From CATOSP01 sp965216155 (GTDB taxonomy: Bacteria; Chloroflexota; Dehalococcoidia; Lucifugimonadales; UBA3495): a DNA stretch of 64,000 nt. Made by a program: the position numbers and the translations under genes. Below are positions 18,206 to 25,753 of the stretch, one piece after another (position 1 is the first letter of the stretch; every line of letters begins with the position of its first letter). Where the stretch lies: assembly GCA_965216155.1 (NCBI GenBank), contig CBDCFD010000005.1, positions 620,001 to 684,000 of the forward strand, written 5' to 3'. The notes under the pieces are model-generated. The model saw nothing but the letters and a program-made list of their open reading frames with translations. It made no database searches and was not told the DNA's origin.

Positions 18206-19408
18206 CTACCTGGGGCCGTACAGCCGGTTCAGGTTGGCGTACTTGTCAGGGTTCAGGTCCCTTCCCTGGAGCCCCCTGGGGCCGTAGAGCCGGTTCAGGT
18301 TGGCGTACTTACCAGGGTCCAGGTCTCTTCCCTGAAGTCCCTGATAGTCGGGGCCATACCTGTGGGCGCGAAATAGGGAATTATTGTATTCCGGTTGGTC
18401 TCCCGGATTTTGCACCCGGCCCGGCGACAAAAAGGGCCAGATGTACTCCCAGACTATCTCCTTGTTCATGGTCACCTCGAATATCCGCCCCGGTCCGCCT
18501 TCGCAGATCATGGTGTTGCCATTAGGAAGCCGGTCGGCGCTGCTGGTGGCCGGGCTGTAGAAGGACAGGGCGGGCTCTCCCCGGTAGTCCCACACGATTT
18601 CATCGGTTTCAGGGTTGACCTCGATCACCCTGGAAAAGCTGGCCCGTGGCCGGTGCATGCCGTTGTCAAAGATAAGAATGTTTCCGTTCTCCAGATACGT
18701 GGGATGGTGAGGGTGGGCCAACTCGCCCTTCCCGAACTTCCATCGGAATTCGCCGCTGGCTTTGTTGACGATGCCCACCCGGTCAATCAGCCGGTAACTC
18801 ACGACCAAGTCCCCTTCAGGAGTGACTTTTAGTGAATTGCCGTGAGTCCACTCGGCCCGGTCCTCCAATGGGCAAAGCACGTCGTCTTCCAGACTGAGGT
18901 GCTCCCATGCCCTCCAGTCGTATATCACCGTGCCGTCGGGCGCGATCTCCTGGACCCGGTCGCCAAACATCTGTTCCGGGTCTTCCTCGCTTCGCATCCC
19001 GCCCCTGATCTGCTCGGTAAACTCCTTTGACAAAAGCTCGAACTGGAGGACCAGTGTGTTGCCATTGGGCAACCGTTCGTAGTCGTGGTGGACCAGGGGG
19101 TTGCGGTACTCCCAGACCACGTTGCCGTCCCAGTCCAACTCCAGAATCGCCGCCGAAGAGCCGCCGATTTTCTCCGCGCCTCCCGCATCCGCTGGGGGAG
19201 CAGTGCGGATGAGCAGGTTGCCGTAAGGGAGTAGCTGCGCGTAACCAATGCCTTCGCTGCTGCGCCACCGGTGGCACAGTCTACCTTCCATGTCGATCAG
19301 GTCGGCGTATTGGCTTCCCCTGGAATTGGTGGTCAGGGTATAGCCCCGGTAACAGTGCTGGGGAGCGTAGTAAATGAGCCCTGTTGGATGATGGCTGGAC
19401 CAGCCCAT
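18206..19408 (-). CDS. Arylsulfotransferase (ASST)-like beta-propeller protein
   Basis: The 400-residue protein starts at ATG 19408 after AAGGAGG. It shows repeated propeller blades of the ASST type: ELDWDGNVVWEYRNPLVHHD, EIAPDGTVIYDWRAWEH, RLPNGNTMICEGGPGRIFEV and EIVWEYIWPF. The HHD and HGN histidines match positions that bind substrate in bacterial arylsulfate sulfotransferases, but there is no signal peptide, unlike AssT. The C-terminus ends in two near-identical 22-residue units (GLQGRDL...NRLYGPR), a recent tandem duplication. The function is probably sulfo-group transfer or a related propeller activity; not certain. Confidence 0.75.
   Translation of the reverse strand: MGWSSHHPTGLIYYAPQHCYRGYTLTTNSRGSQYADLIDMEGRLCHRWRSSEGIGYAQLLPYGNLLIRTAPPADAGGAEKIGGSSAAILELDWDGNVVWEYRNPLVHHDYERLPNGNTLVLQFELLSKEFTEQIRGGMRSEEDPEQMFGDRVQEIAPDGTVIYDWRAWEHLSLEDDVLCPLEDRAEWTHGNSLKVTPEGDLVVSYRLIDRVGIVNKASGEFRWKFGKGELAHPHHPTYLENGNILIFDNGMHRPRASFSRVIEVNPETDEIVWDYRGEPALSFYSPATSSADRLPNGNTMICEGGPGRIFEVTMNKEIVWEYIWPFLSPGRVQNPGDQPEYNNSLFRAHRYGPDYQGLQGRDLDPGKYANLNRLYGPRGLQGRDLNPDKYANLNRLYGPR
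18218..18346 (-). repeat. Tandem repeat coding for the ASST-like C-terminal tail
   Basis: Two direct copies of a unit of about 66 bp (inner text GCCGGTTCAGGTTGGCGTAC) encode the two GLQGRDL...YANLNRLYGPR units. Only a few bases differ between them. Confidence 0.8.
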
Positions 19409-19455
19409 ATCGTCCTCCTTACCCGTGTTAGGGTGTCCGGTTCAAGCCAGACGGT

Positions 19456-20046
19456 TCAAGCTAGATGGAAAAAGCGCGCGCCGGCCAACACCCACGTCGG
19501 CATGGGTTCGATGCGCCGCATTCCCACTGTGATTAACCAGGCCATACCTGAGCCAATCAGGGCTCCCGCCAGTATGTCCGTGGGGTAGAATAGTCCGCTG
19601 GCCACCCGGGCCAGACACCACGCCGCGCCCAGGCCCAACAGCGCCAGCCCCGCCCCTCTGTTGGCCAGCCAGATCGCGGTCGCGGCGGCGAAGGCGACCG
19701 CCGCCGGGTTTGCCGGGAACGAAGAATCGGTCGGCTCGTAGAGCAGATTGGCTAGCTCCATGGAGACAAATGGCCTCTCCCGAAACAGGTATTGATTGAG
19801 TATCAAGACAACTAAGTTCGCAAACCCTAAGGAGATGGCGGCGGCTAACACTGCCCGCTGATGGTGTCCCCTCGTCTGGGGCCCCTCCCCCCGAAACCAC
19901 AACCCCAGCATCCAAAAGCACATCGTCAGGGGTATGAAGTAGTCGCTGACGGCTACGGATGCCAATCCATCCAGCAAAGCGGACCTGCCAATCCCCTGGT
20001 TCAGCCAGGCGGCGATCATCGCATCGACGGCAAGGACAGTCTCCAC
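19456..20046 (-). CDS. PAP2-like membrane protein, catalytic histidines missing
   Basis: The 196-residue protein starts at GTG 20046 after GGGGAGG, two bases past the preceding gene, so the two are coupled. It has five to six membrane helices and the PAP2 order of motifs: FRERPF (89-93) for motif 1, SSFPANPAAVAFA (108-120) for motif 2, and ARVASGLFYPTDILAG (146-161) for motif 3. Motif 2 normally ends in His (PSxH) and motif 3 has His before YP-x-D; here they are Pro and Phe. The fold is clear but phosphatase activity is doubtful. In context it would act near phospholipid or undecaprenyl phosphate metabolism. Confidence 0.8.
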   Translation of the reverse strand: METVLAVDAMIAAWLNQGIGRSALLDGLASVAVSDYFIPLTMCFWMLGLWFRGEGPQTRGHHQRAVLAAAISLGFANLVVLILNQYLFRERPFVSMELANLLYEPTDSSFPANPAAVAFAAATAIWLANRGAGLALLGLGAAWCLARVASGLFYPTDILAGALIGSGMAWLITVGMRRIEPMPTWVLAGARFFHLA

Positions 20047-20048
20047 GG

Positions 20049-20534
20049 CTAATCCTCCCCGTGCAATTGACTGCCTACCGGGTAGGTCTCCCTCCTCTTG
20101 ATGCCAGTCTTGCGGAAATCCCTAACCGAGCCCAGGAAATGGGTCAGGCTCCAGTATATAGCCCTGAGGTAGTTGGAATCCCGCAGGGAGTCGAGGCCGC
20201 AAACTCGGGGCGAAGCCGCTTTTCCCATGTTCCAATTCCGCAAGGAGGAAACGGCGAGGGTAACAGCCAGACCCGCGCCTCCCCCGGCAAAGAAATAGCC
20301 AAACTGCTCATTGCCGGTAAGACCGGCGCCTGTGTCCGGCGCGTTGCGTGGCTCGGAAACAAAAAACCACACGAAGGCGCCCACCCAAAGAATAAGACCC
20401 AGGACAAACGTCAGGCCGCGGGACTGCAACACCATCAACCCCTTGATCCGGTTGTAGGCCGCGGCCATCTGGTAAAGCCCGCAGGAAGCCGCAAACACCA
20501 GCAGGAAATAGTCGAGAATGAACGAGCCGTCCAA
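20049..20534 (-). CDS. Four-helix membrane protein, unknown
   Basis: The frame begins at TTG 20534, eight bases after the plsY stop, giving 161 residues; no ATG or GTG is available. Hydrophobic segments are at residues 5-25, 37-58, 72-95 (with a glycine-rich FAGGGAGLAVTLAVSS) and the tail is basic (RDFRKTGIKRRE). I do not recognise the family. It sits between plsY and the PAP2-like gene with nearly no gaps, so it is probably part of the same membrane-lipid operon. Confidence 0.6.
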   Translation of the reverse strand: MDGSFILDYFLLVFAASCGLYQMAAAYNRIKGLMVLQSRGLTFVLGLILWVGAFVWFFVSEPRNAPDTGAGLTGNEQFGYFFAGGGAGLAVTLAVSSLRNWNMGKAASPRVCGLDSLRDSNYLRAIYWSLTHFLGSVRDFRKTGIKRRETYPVGSQLHGED

Positions 20535-20541
20535 GCCGGAG

Positions 20542-21153
20542 CTACCTCGCAGACACGGCGGGACCACCCCCCGGCTCCAGGTGTGACAGACGCCTGACGC
20601 TGAGATAATGGGCAAGCCCAACAAGAAGGGGAATGGCCACGGAGTAGGCGACCAGTGGATAGTCGTATCCACCCGGCCACCAGCTCATCAACGGGATGCC
20701 GATGAGGAATGTGCCCAATGGGATGATCGACCTCCTGGTGACCCCAAGTATGACCAGACACGCTAGTCCGAAGGGTAGAGCAAGCATGGGATAAGTTGCC
20801 AGGAGCACTCCCACAGCGGTTGCCGCGCCCCTTCCACCCGGCTGTCGCAAGTACAGGGGACGTATGTGCCCCATCACTACGGCGAAGCCCGCGATCATGA
20901 CAGCGGAATCAGCTTCGAAAAGTTCCCGAGCAAGGAAGACGGCAACCGCGCCTTTGGCGATATCCACCACACCAACCAGTATGCCGGCGCCGCGGCCGAC
21001 GCTGCGGTAGACGTTGGCGGCCCCGGGGTTGCGGTCGCCAACGTCTTGGATGTCCAGGCCCTTAATCCGTCCCGCCACGTACGCGGTCGGTAAGCTGCCC
21101 AGCGAATAGCCGATTAGGGCCGCAATTAACCATACGCCTGCGTCCCACAGCAA
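20542..21153 (-). CDS. plsY: Glycerol-3-phosphate acyltransferase PlsY
   Basis: The 203-residue integral membrane protein starts at TTG 21153 (no better start; GGGGGTGA is just upstream). The three PlsY motifs are present: SLPTAYVAGRIKGLDIQDVG (motif 1), RNPGAANVYRSVGRGAGILVGVVDIAKG (continuation with the conserved GS/GAxN), and GHIRPLYLRQPGGRGAATAVGV, where PlsY usually reads GH.fpvfl.F.GGKG.AT. The Lys of GGKG is Arg here. It uses acyl-phosphate to acylate glycerol-3-phosphate, the first step of phospholipid synthesis. First gene of a three-gene membrane operon. Confidence 0.85.
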   Translation of the reverse strand: MLWDAGVWLIAALIGYSLGSLPTAYVAGRIKGLDIQDVGDRNPGAANVYRSVGRGAGILVGVVDIAKGAVAVFLARELFEADSAVMIAGFAVVMGHIRPLYLRQPGGRGAATAVGVLLATYPMLALPFGLACLVILGVTRRSIIPLGTFLIGIPLMSWWPGGYDYPLVAYSVAIPLLVGLAHYLSVRRLSHLEPGGGPAVSAR

Positions 21154-21164
21154 CTCGTCACCCC

Positions 21165-21305
21165 CATCAGTTGCCAGTGGTCAGTGACTAGTGGCCCGCG
21201 GTTAGTTGCGCATGATGAGTGAATAACAACTGGCGACTAAGGCACGAAACCTTCCTGGATGCCTTTCTGCCGCGGCTGACAACTGACCGGCCGCTGACCA
21301 CTAAC
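21165..21305. repeat. Low-complexity CACTGACCACTAACCACT-type sequence
   Basis: The gap between plsY and ilvE is filled with imperfect repeats of CAGTGGTCAGTGACTAGTGG and ACTGACCGGCCGCTGACCAC type, related to those at 40700-40740 and inside the sppA-like gene near 55030-55065. No gene is visible. Confidence 0.55.
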
Positions 21306-22272
21306 CACTCGCCGTAACCAGGCGAGGCTGGGCGGCGGTGCACCAGTGAAGGTACTTGGGGTTCCGGCCGACCACAATGTCGAAGTACATCTTCTGGAGT
21401 TTGCTGGAGATGGGTCCGGCATTTCCGTCGGCAATTGGCCGGTTGTCCAGTTCAACTACTGGTGTCAGGTGGGCCGCCGTGCCGGTCAGGAAGACTTCGT
21501 CCGCCAGATATAGCTCGCTTCTGTCGATAGTCCGCTCCACCACGTCCAGACCGAGTTCCCGTTGGGCCAGTTGAATGATAGTGTCGCGGGTGATCCCAGG
21601 CAGCACGTTGTCTTCTAGGGTGGGAGTGATCAGCTTCCCCTTGCTCACCACGAACAGATTCTCGCCCGACCCTTCGCACACGTGGCCGTCGTGGTTGAGG
21701 ATTATCGCCTCGTCGAAGCCAGCCAGGGTAGCCTCGGTCTTGGCCAGGATGCTGTTTACGTATATCCCCGAAATCTTGAGCCGGGCGGGAATCATCGGAT
21801 CGTCCACCCTGCGCCAGGACGACGTGCAACAGCGCAGAATGTCGGAACCCAGGTAATTCCCGAAAGGCACGGTGATCAGAGCAAAGTCGCTGGCCAACTC
21901 CTGCAACTTGAGGTTGGCCACCAGTTCGGCGCTCTTGTAGGCAAGGGGGCGGATGTAGATGTCCTGCCGATGGGCATTGCGCTCCACCAACTCAACGGTG
22001 ATCTCGCATAAGTCTTCAACGGAATACGGAATATCCAGCATCAACAGGCGGCAGCCCTGGAGCAAGCGTTCGTAATGCTCCCGCAGACGGTAAATGTATA
22101 CGACGCCCTTTTCCTCGTTCCAATTGCCGCGTATACCTTCGAATACACCGGTGCCATAGTGCAGCGCATGGGTCATGATGTTGACCCGGGCGTCGCTTAG
22201 AGGAATGTAATCGCCCTGAAAGAAGGCCAATAGTCCGCTAGTGTTGGTTGAAGACCCTTGCCCCGTGCTCAC
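21301..22272 (-). CDS. ilvE: Branched-chain amino acid aminotransferase
   Basis: Start GTG 22272 behind GGAGGGGG. The 323-residue protein is a class IV PLP aminotransferase: MTHALHYGTGVFEGIRGNW (residues 33-51), the PLP lysine in PARLKISGIYVNSILAKTEA (Lys near 168-182), then EAIILNHDGHVCEGSGENLFVV and TPVVELDNRPI. These fit IlvE, which makes Leu, Ile and Val from 2-oxo acids; D-amino acid transaminase or ADC lyase are less likely given the GVFEGIR text. Upstream is a repeat-rich gap. Confidence 0.9.
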   Translation of the reverse strand: MSTGQGSSTNTSGLLAFFQGDYIPLSDARVNIMTHALHYGTGVFEGIRGNWNEEKGVVYIYRLREHYERLLQGCRLLMLDIPYSVEDLCEITVELVERNAHRQDIYIRPLAYKSAELVANLKLQELASDFALITVPFGNYLGSDILRCCTSSWRRVDDPMIPARLKISGIYVNSILAKTEATLAGFDEAIILNHDGHVCEGSGENLFVVSKGKLITPTLEDNVLPGITRDTIIQLAQRELGLDVVERTIDRSELYLADEVFLTGTAAHLTPVVELDNRPIADGNAGPISSKLQKMYFDIVVGRNPKYLHWCTAAQPRLVTASG

Positions 22273-22347
22273 GTAATCCCCCTCCGGCGTGGACTGGCCA
22301 TAAATTATAATCCGTCATCTTGTCCTAGTCCAATAGCGGTCCAGAGC

Positions 22348-22481
22348 GTAACTGTTCAGAGTTGAGGGAGTGAATCTGCGAAAAGCCGGTTGATAGCGGG
22401 TGACCAGAGCGTAGACCCCAGAGGCAAACCCCTCAATTGTCTGCCTGCAGACGCTCGGATCCCCCAAGTCTGAATAGTCAC
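22348..22481. mobile_element. 134-bp MITE with IS66-like ends
   Basis: The left end (GTAACTGTTCAGAGTTGAGG) and right end (complement GTGACTATTCAGACTTGGGG) are inverted repeats. The same end sequence bounds the IS66-type element at 43881-45463. Flanks are TCCAGAGC (22340-22347) and TCCAGGGC (22482-22489), an 8-bp duplication with one change, as expected for IS66. It has no coding capacity. Confidence 0.7.
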
Positions 22482-22512
22482 TCCAGGGCCGCCAGCGGTC
22501 TTTCAAATCTTC

Positions 22513-22598
22513 GTTTGAACTGTGATTTCTTCGATCCGGGGAGGTCCATGATTGGAGAAACACGGCCTTCCGAGAATCACATGAATCCCGGTTCAGAC
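22513..22598. repeat. GTCTGAAC-type inverted-repeat element, copy A
   Basis: Ends GTTTGAACTGTGATT and AATCCCGGTTCAGAC. It is 86 bp, the same length as copy B at 42321-42406, and shares CATGATTGGAG inside and ACAATAACTCCAA just beyond the right end. No further gene is visible between 22273 and 22731. Confidence 0.65.
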
Positions 22599-22731
22599 AA
22601 TAACTCCAATAATCAACAGGACCTGTTGAGAGCGTCTTACCGGGATTCCATTCATGGTAGTAGGTGCTAAAATTCACGGGTATCTGAATCTGGAAGCGAG
22701 AAGAACAAGAAAGCCTTGAAGGGGTGTGACT

Positions 22732-23682
22732 ATGGTGGAACTAGGGACTGGGGAATATACCTATGAAGTAGCGGAAGGCTGGGGCGCCCCGCCCGATGGT
22801 TGGTCTTTCAGGGAAGCGGCCGCCGTGGGCGTGGACTCCAATGACAACGTCTACGTCTTCAACCGGGGCGAACATCCCATGATGGTGTTCGACCGCGAAG
22901 GTAACTTTCTGCGCTCCTGGGGTGAGGGAGTGTTCCCCCGCGCCCACGGAATTACCATGATGCCCGACGATACCGTCTTCTGCACCGACGACGGCGACCA
23001 CACCGTGCGGAAGTGTACCCTGGACGGGCAAGTTTTGCTCACCCTTGGCGTCAGCGGCGAGCCTGCGTCCTTTATGAGCGGAGACCCGTTCAACCGCTGC
23101 ACCCACGTGGCGATGGACCCCAGCACCGGCGAGTTCTACGTCTCCGACGGCTACGGCAACGCCAGAGTCCACAAATATTCGCCCGACGGGAACCTCATGT
23201 TCTCCTGGGGCGAGTCCGGCACGGGGCCGGGGCAGTTCAACATCGCCCACAACGTCTGCACCGACAAGGACGGCTGGGTGTACGTGGCCGACCGGGAGAA
23301 CCACCGTATCCAGGTGTTTGACAAGAACGGCAAGTTCGAGACCCAATGGATAAACATGGCCAGGCCCTGCGGACTCTACATCGACAAGTCCGGAGACCAG
23401 CGGGTATACGTGGGGGAGTTGGGCGTAGCCATCGGGTCCAACGACCAAGCTTACGGCCTCGGCCCCCGGATAACCATCATGGACATCCAGGGCAACGAAC
23501 TTGTCCGGCTCGGAGACGGCCCTGAAGGCGAGGCCCCCGGCCAGTTCATCGCGCCCCACGGCGTCTGCATCGATTCCCGGGGCGACATTTACGTCGGCGA
23601 GGTGTCCTGGACTCACACCGGGAGCCATCTGAATCCGCCAAGAGAGATACGTTCCCTGCAAAAGCTGGTGAAGAAGGGTTAG
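22732..23682 (+). CDS. NHL-repeat beta-propeller protein
   Basis: The 316-residue protein starts at ATG 22732 after GAAGGGG; a GTG six bases upstream is an alternative. It has NHL-type blades: GVDSNDNVYVFNRGEHPMMV, HGITMMPDDTVFCTDDGDHT, HVAMDPSTGEFYVSDGYGNA, NVCTDKDGWVYVADRENHRI and GVCIDSRGDIYVGEVSWTHT. The blades resemble the peptidyl-alpha-hydroxyglycine alpha-amidating lyase group often annotated in environmental Chloroflexota. No signal peptide is seen, so it may be cytoplasmic. Enzymatic role uncertain. Confidence 0.8.
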   Translation: MVELGTGEYTYEVAEGWGAPPDGWSFREAAAVGVDSNDNVYVFNRGEHPMMVFDREGNFLRSWGEGVFPRAHGITMMPDDTVFCTDDGDHTVRKCTLDGQVLLTLGVSGEPASFMSGDPFNRCTHVAMDPSTGEFYVSDGYGNARVHKYSPDGNLMFSWGESGTGPGQFNIAHNVCTDKDGWVYVADRENHRIQVFDKNGKFETQWINMARPCGLYIDKSGDQRVYVGELGVAIGSNDQAYGLGPRITIMDIQGNELVRLGDGPEGEAPGQFIAPHGVCIDSRGDIYVGEVSWTHTGSHLNPPREIRSLQKLVKKG

Positions 23683-23701
23683 CGCCATAAGACAGCCGGA
23701 C

Positions 23702-24088
23702 TTGAACGGACCGGATGACCCCGTAGCCGTTGCCGACTATAGAAAGCAGGCCCGCGATTTCCTGGTTAAAAGCCGGGAATACCTGGCCGACGACGACTTG
23801 CATCAGGCGTCAGAAAAAGGATGGGGCGCGGCAGCGTGGATGGCCAAGGCCGTCGCGGAGGCGCAGGGATGGGAGTATGAACGGCACGATCAGTTTAACG
23901 ACGTGCTGAACAACGCCCGCGCTGCAACCGGCAATGACCGGTTGCCCAGGCTGCGCCGCATCGCCAACAGATTGCACCGGAACTTTTATACTCGCAGGCG
24001 GTTCCTGGACGCCAACAGCATCGGGCAGAACCTTGACTTCATATCAGAAATGCTGGACGCGCTGGAACCGCTGACGGACACTGGTTGA
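23702..24088 (+). CDS. PaREP1/HEPN-like protein 1
   Basis: The 128-residue all-helical protein has the pattern DYRKQARDFLVKSREYLAD, DDLHQASEKGWGAAAWMAKAV, then RLRRIANRLHRNFYTRR, typical of PaREP1/HEPN-like small proteins. The start is TTG 23702, as no ATG is near. A close paralogue follows 15 bp downstream. HEPN proteins often pair with nucleotidyltransferases as TA systems, but none is here. The R-x-x-x-x-H catalytic motif of HEPN RNases is not clearly seen, apart from RLHRNF. Function unknown. Confidence 0.65.
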   Translation: MNGPDDPVAVADYRKQARDFLVKSREYLADDDLHQASEKGWGAAAWMAKAVAEAQGWEYERHDQFNDVLNNARAATGNDRLPRLRRIANRLHRNFYTRRRFLDANSIGQNLDFISEMLDALEPLTDTG

Positions 24089-24103
24089 GACACAGGAGGG
24101 CTT

Positions 24104-24550
24104 ATGGCGCGACCATATTTGACGGCGCCTGATAACCCTGCCGCCGTAGACGATTACCGGCGGCAGGCCCATGATTCTCTGGCCCAAAGCCGGAAATGCC
24201 TGGCCGCCAACGACTTGCATGGAGCTTCGGAGAGCGGTTGGATTGCGGCGGCCTGGATGGCCAAGGCCGTGGCCACGGCGCAGGGCTGGTCATATAAAGA
24301 GCATGACGAGTTCAGCGTTGTGTTGCGCGATGCTTGCCGTTTGACCGGCGACAATCGACTGCCTATGCTGGATTCCACTGCTCACGACCTGCACGGGAAC
24401 TTTTTTATCCGCAAGCGGTTCCTGAACGCTGAGGAAATTGGCATGGAGCTTGACGACATGGCGGAACTGCTGGACATACTGGAACCGCTGACCGCCGACG
24501 CCGGTCAGCAGGAGCAGGCAGGGGCGCCATCCTTTACGGCAGATTCGTAA
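24104..24550 (+). CDS. PaREP1/HEPN-like protein 2
   Basis: This 148-residue paralogue starts at ATG 24104 after AGGAGGG. It repeats the architecture of its neighbour almost motif by motif: DDYRRQAHDSLAQSRKCLAA, NDLHGASESGWIAAAWMAKAV, DSTAHDLHGNFFIRKRFLNA, and LLDILEPLTA. The tail of about 20 residues (GQQEQAGAPSFTADS) is extra. The tandem arrangement indicates local duplication followed by moderate divergence. The pair may form a heterodimer; function unknown. Confidence 0.7.
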   Translation: MARPYLTAPDNPAAVDDYRRQAHDSLAQSRKCLAANDLHGASESGWIAAAWMAKAVATAQGWSYKEHDEFSVVLRDACRLTGDNRLPMLDSTAHDLHGNFFIRKRFLNAEEIGMELDDMAELLDILEPLTADAGQQEQAGAPSFTADS

Positions 24551-24589
24551 CGGGCGACCCGCCAAACTATTGCAACTTGAGGTAAACCC

Positions 24590-25282
24590 ATGGAAGTCCG
24601 CCTTGGCAGCCTTGTCCGGGACGCTGAAGAAGCGGAAGGGACCGTTATCATCATCGACGTGTTCCGGGCCTTCACCACCGCGGCCATCGCCTTCGACCAC
24701 GGGGCCACCCACATTACCCTGGTGGCCGAGGTGGAGGAGGTGCTGGACCTTTACCGGAACGGCGTGGGCGATTTGGTGATGGGCGAGGTGGACGGGAAGC
24801 GGCCCGAAGGGTTCGACATGGGCAATTCGCCCTACGAGATTACCCCGGTGGAGCTGGCAGGCAAGTCCATCGTGCAGTCCACTCGCGCCGGGACGGTGGG
24901 AGTCGCCGCGGCTGCTAAAGCAGACGCGATTTACCTTGGGTCGTTCGTCGTGGCCCAGGCGACGGTGGACGCCATTCGCAGGGAAGACCCGGCCCTGGTG
25001 TCAATCATCGCAATGGGAGACCAGGGCCGGGTGCGCTCTGATGAGGACGAGCATTGCGCCCTTTACCTGCGGAACCTGCTGGAAGGGCGCAACCCCGACC
25101 CGTCGGCGGTACGCAGCTTAATCATGGAAGGCGGCGCAACCCAGAAGTTCTTTGACCCCAACCAACCCCAGTTCCACCCCGAAGACGTTGACTTGGCCCT
25201 GGAGGTGAACAAGTACCCCTTCGCCATGAAGGTCACGCAGGAGAACGGGCTACTGGTGGCGCGGAAGCAGGCGGTGGTATAG
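24590..25282 (+). CDS. 2-phosphosulfolactate phosphatase family protein (ComB-like)
   Basis: The 230-residue protein has the ComB pattern: VIIIDVFRAFTTAAIAFDHG (residues 20-39) with the conserved DV-x-RA, QSTRAGTVGVAAAAKADAIY (residues 101-120), and DEDEHCALYLRNLLEG with the acidic metal-binding cluster. ComB hydrolyses phosphosulfolactate in coenzyme M synthesis; in bacteria without that pathway the substrate is unknown. No other CoM genes are nearby, so the function in this organism is open. Confidence 0.8.
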   Translation: MEVRLGSLVRDAEEAEGTVIIIDVFRAFTTAAIAFDHGATHITLVAEVEEVLDLYRNGVGDLVMGEVDGKRPEGFDMGNSPYEITPVELAGKSIVQSTRAGTVGVAAAAKADAIYLGSFVVAQATVDAIRREDPALVSIIAMGDQGRVRSDEDEHCALYLRNLLEGRNPDPSAVRSLIMEGGATQKFFDPNQPQFHPEDVDLALEVNKYPFAMKVTQENGLLVARKQAVV

Positions 25283-25287
25283 TTGGG

Positions 25288-25734
25288 TTGCCTTCGTTTA
25301 CAGGCGCCACGCAATGCCGCCTAAGATTAAGAGACCTGATTTCCGAGCTTCAACGGGCTGGCTACGTGAATCGGGGCGGTAGAGGAAGTCACAGGAATTT
25401 TCTTCACCCGAATCAAACGGAACGTGTGACGCTTTCTGGCAATCTCGGCGACGACGCTACTCCTTACCAAGTCCGTTTAGTACGCAGGGCCATTGAAAGG
25501 TGGAGGAATGAAGGACAGCGCAAGGTACTTGAAGATTGTCGAATGGTCGGAAGAGGACGGTTGTTATGTGGGACTGGTCCCGGGTCTCATGTACGGCGGT
25601 TGCCACGGGGACAACGAGACGAAAGTATACGCCGAACTGTGCCAAATAGTCGACGAGATAATCGGCCTATTGAGGGAAGATGGTACGCCACTGCTGCCGC
25701 CCACCGCCGGACGCCGCGTCACGACGTTCATTGA
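25288..25734 (+). CDS. HicA-like toxin frame, probably degenerate
   Basis: Residues 10-70 match HicA well: RDLISELQRAGYVNRGGRG, SHRNFLHPNQTERVTLSGN with the catalytic His of GSHRNF, and GDDATPYQVRLVRRAIE. Two things are odd. The natural ATG (25314, MPPKI) is in another frame from the domain, so either TTG 25288 is used or one base was gained. The usual stop after AIERWRN is missing, so the frame runs 75 codons into the hicB gene. It is probably broken at both ends. Confidence 0.5.
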   Translation: MPSFTGATQCRLRLRDLISELQRAGYVNRGGRGSHRNFLHPNQTERVTLSGNLGDDATPYQVRLVRRAIERWRNEGQRKVLEDCRMVGRGRLLCGTGPGSHVRRLPRGQRDESIRRTVPNSRRDNRPIEGRWYATAAAHRRTPRHDVH

Positions 25735-25747
25735 GAACCTGAACTAG
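25508..25747 (+). CDS. HicB-type antitoxin
   Basis: ATG 25508 follows GGTGGAGG and gives 79 residues: YLKIVEWSEEDGCYVGLVPGL, then HGDNETKVYAELCQIVDEII and a proline-rich end (TPLLPPTAGRR). This is the compact HicB fold paired with the HicA-like frame that precedes it, the normal hicAB order. The antitoxin looks intact while the toxin frame is damaged. Confidence 0.75.
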   Translation: MKDSARYLKIVEWSEEDGCYVGLVPGLMYGGCHGDNETKVYAELCQIVDEIIGLLREDGTPLLPPTAGRRVTTFIENLN

Positions 25748-25753
25748 CAGCCC

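Noticed and set aside
18218..18346. Possible CRISPR array
   Set aside because: Only two direct units without spacers, inside a coding frame; it is a protein repeat. No CRISPR array was found elsewhere.
22741..23688. A 315-codon open frame on the minus strand
   Set aside because: It is antisense to the NHL-repeat gene; its text is Val/Gly/His-rich with no motif, as expected of a shadow frame.
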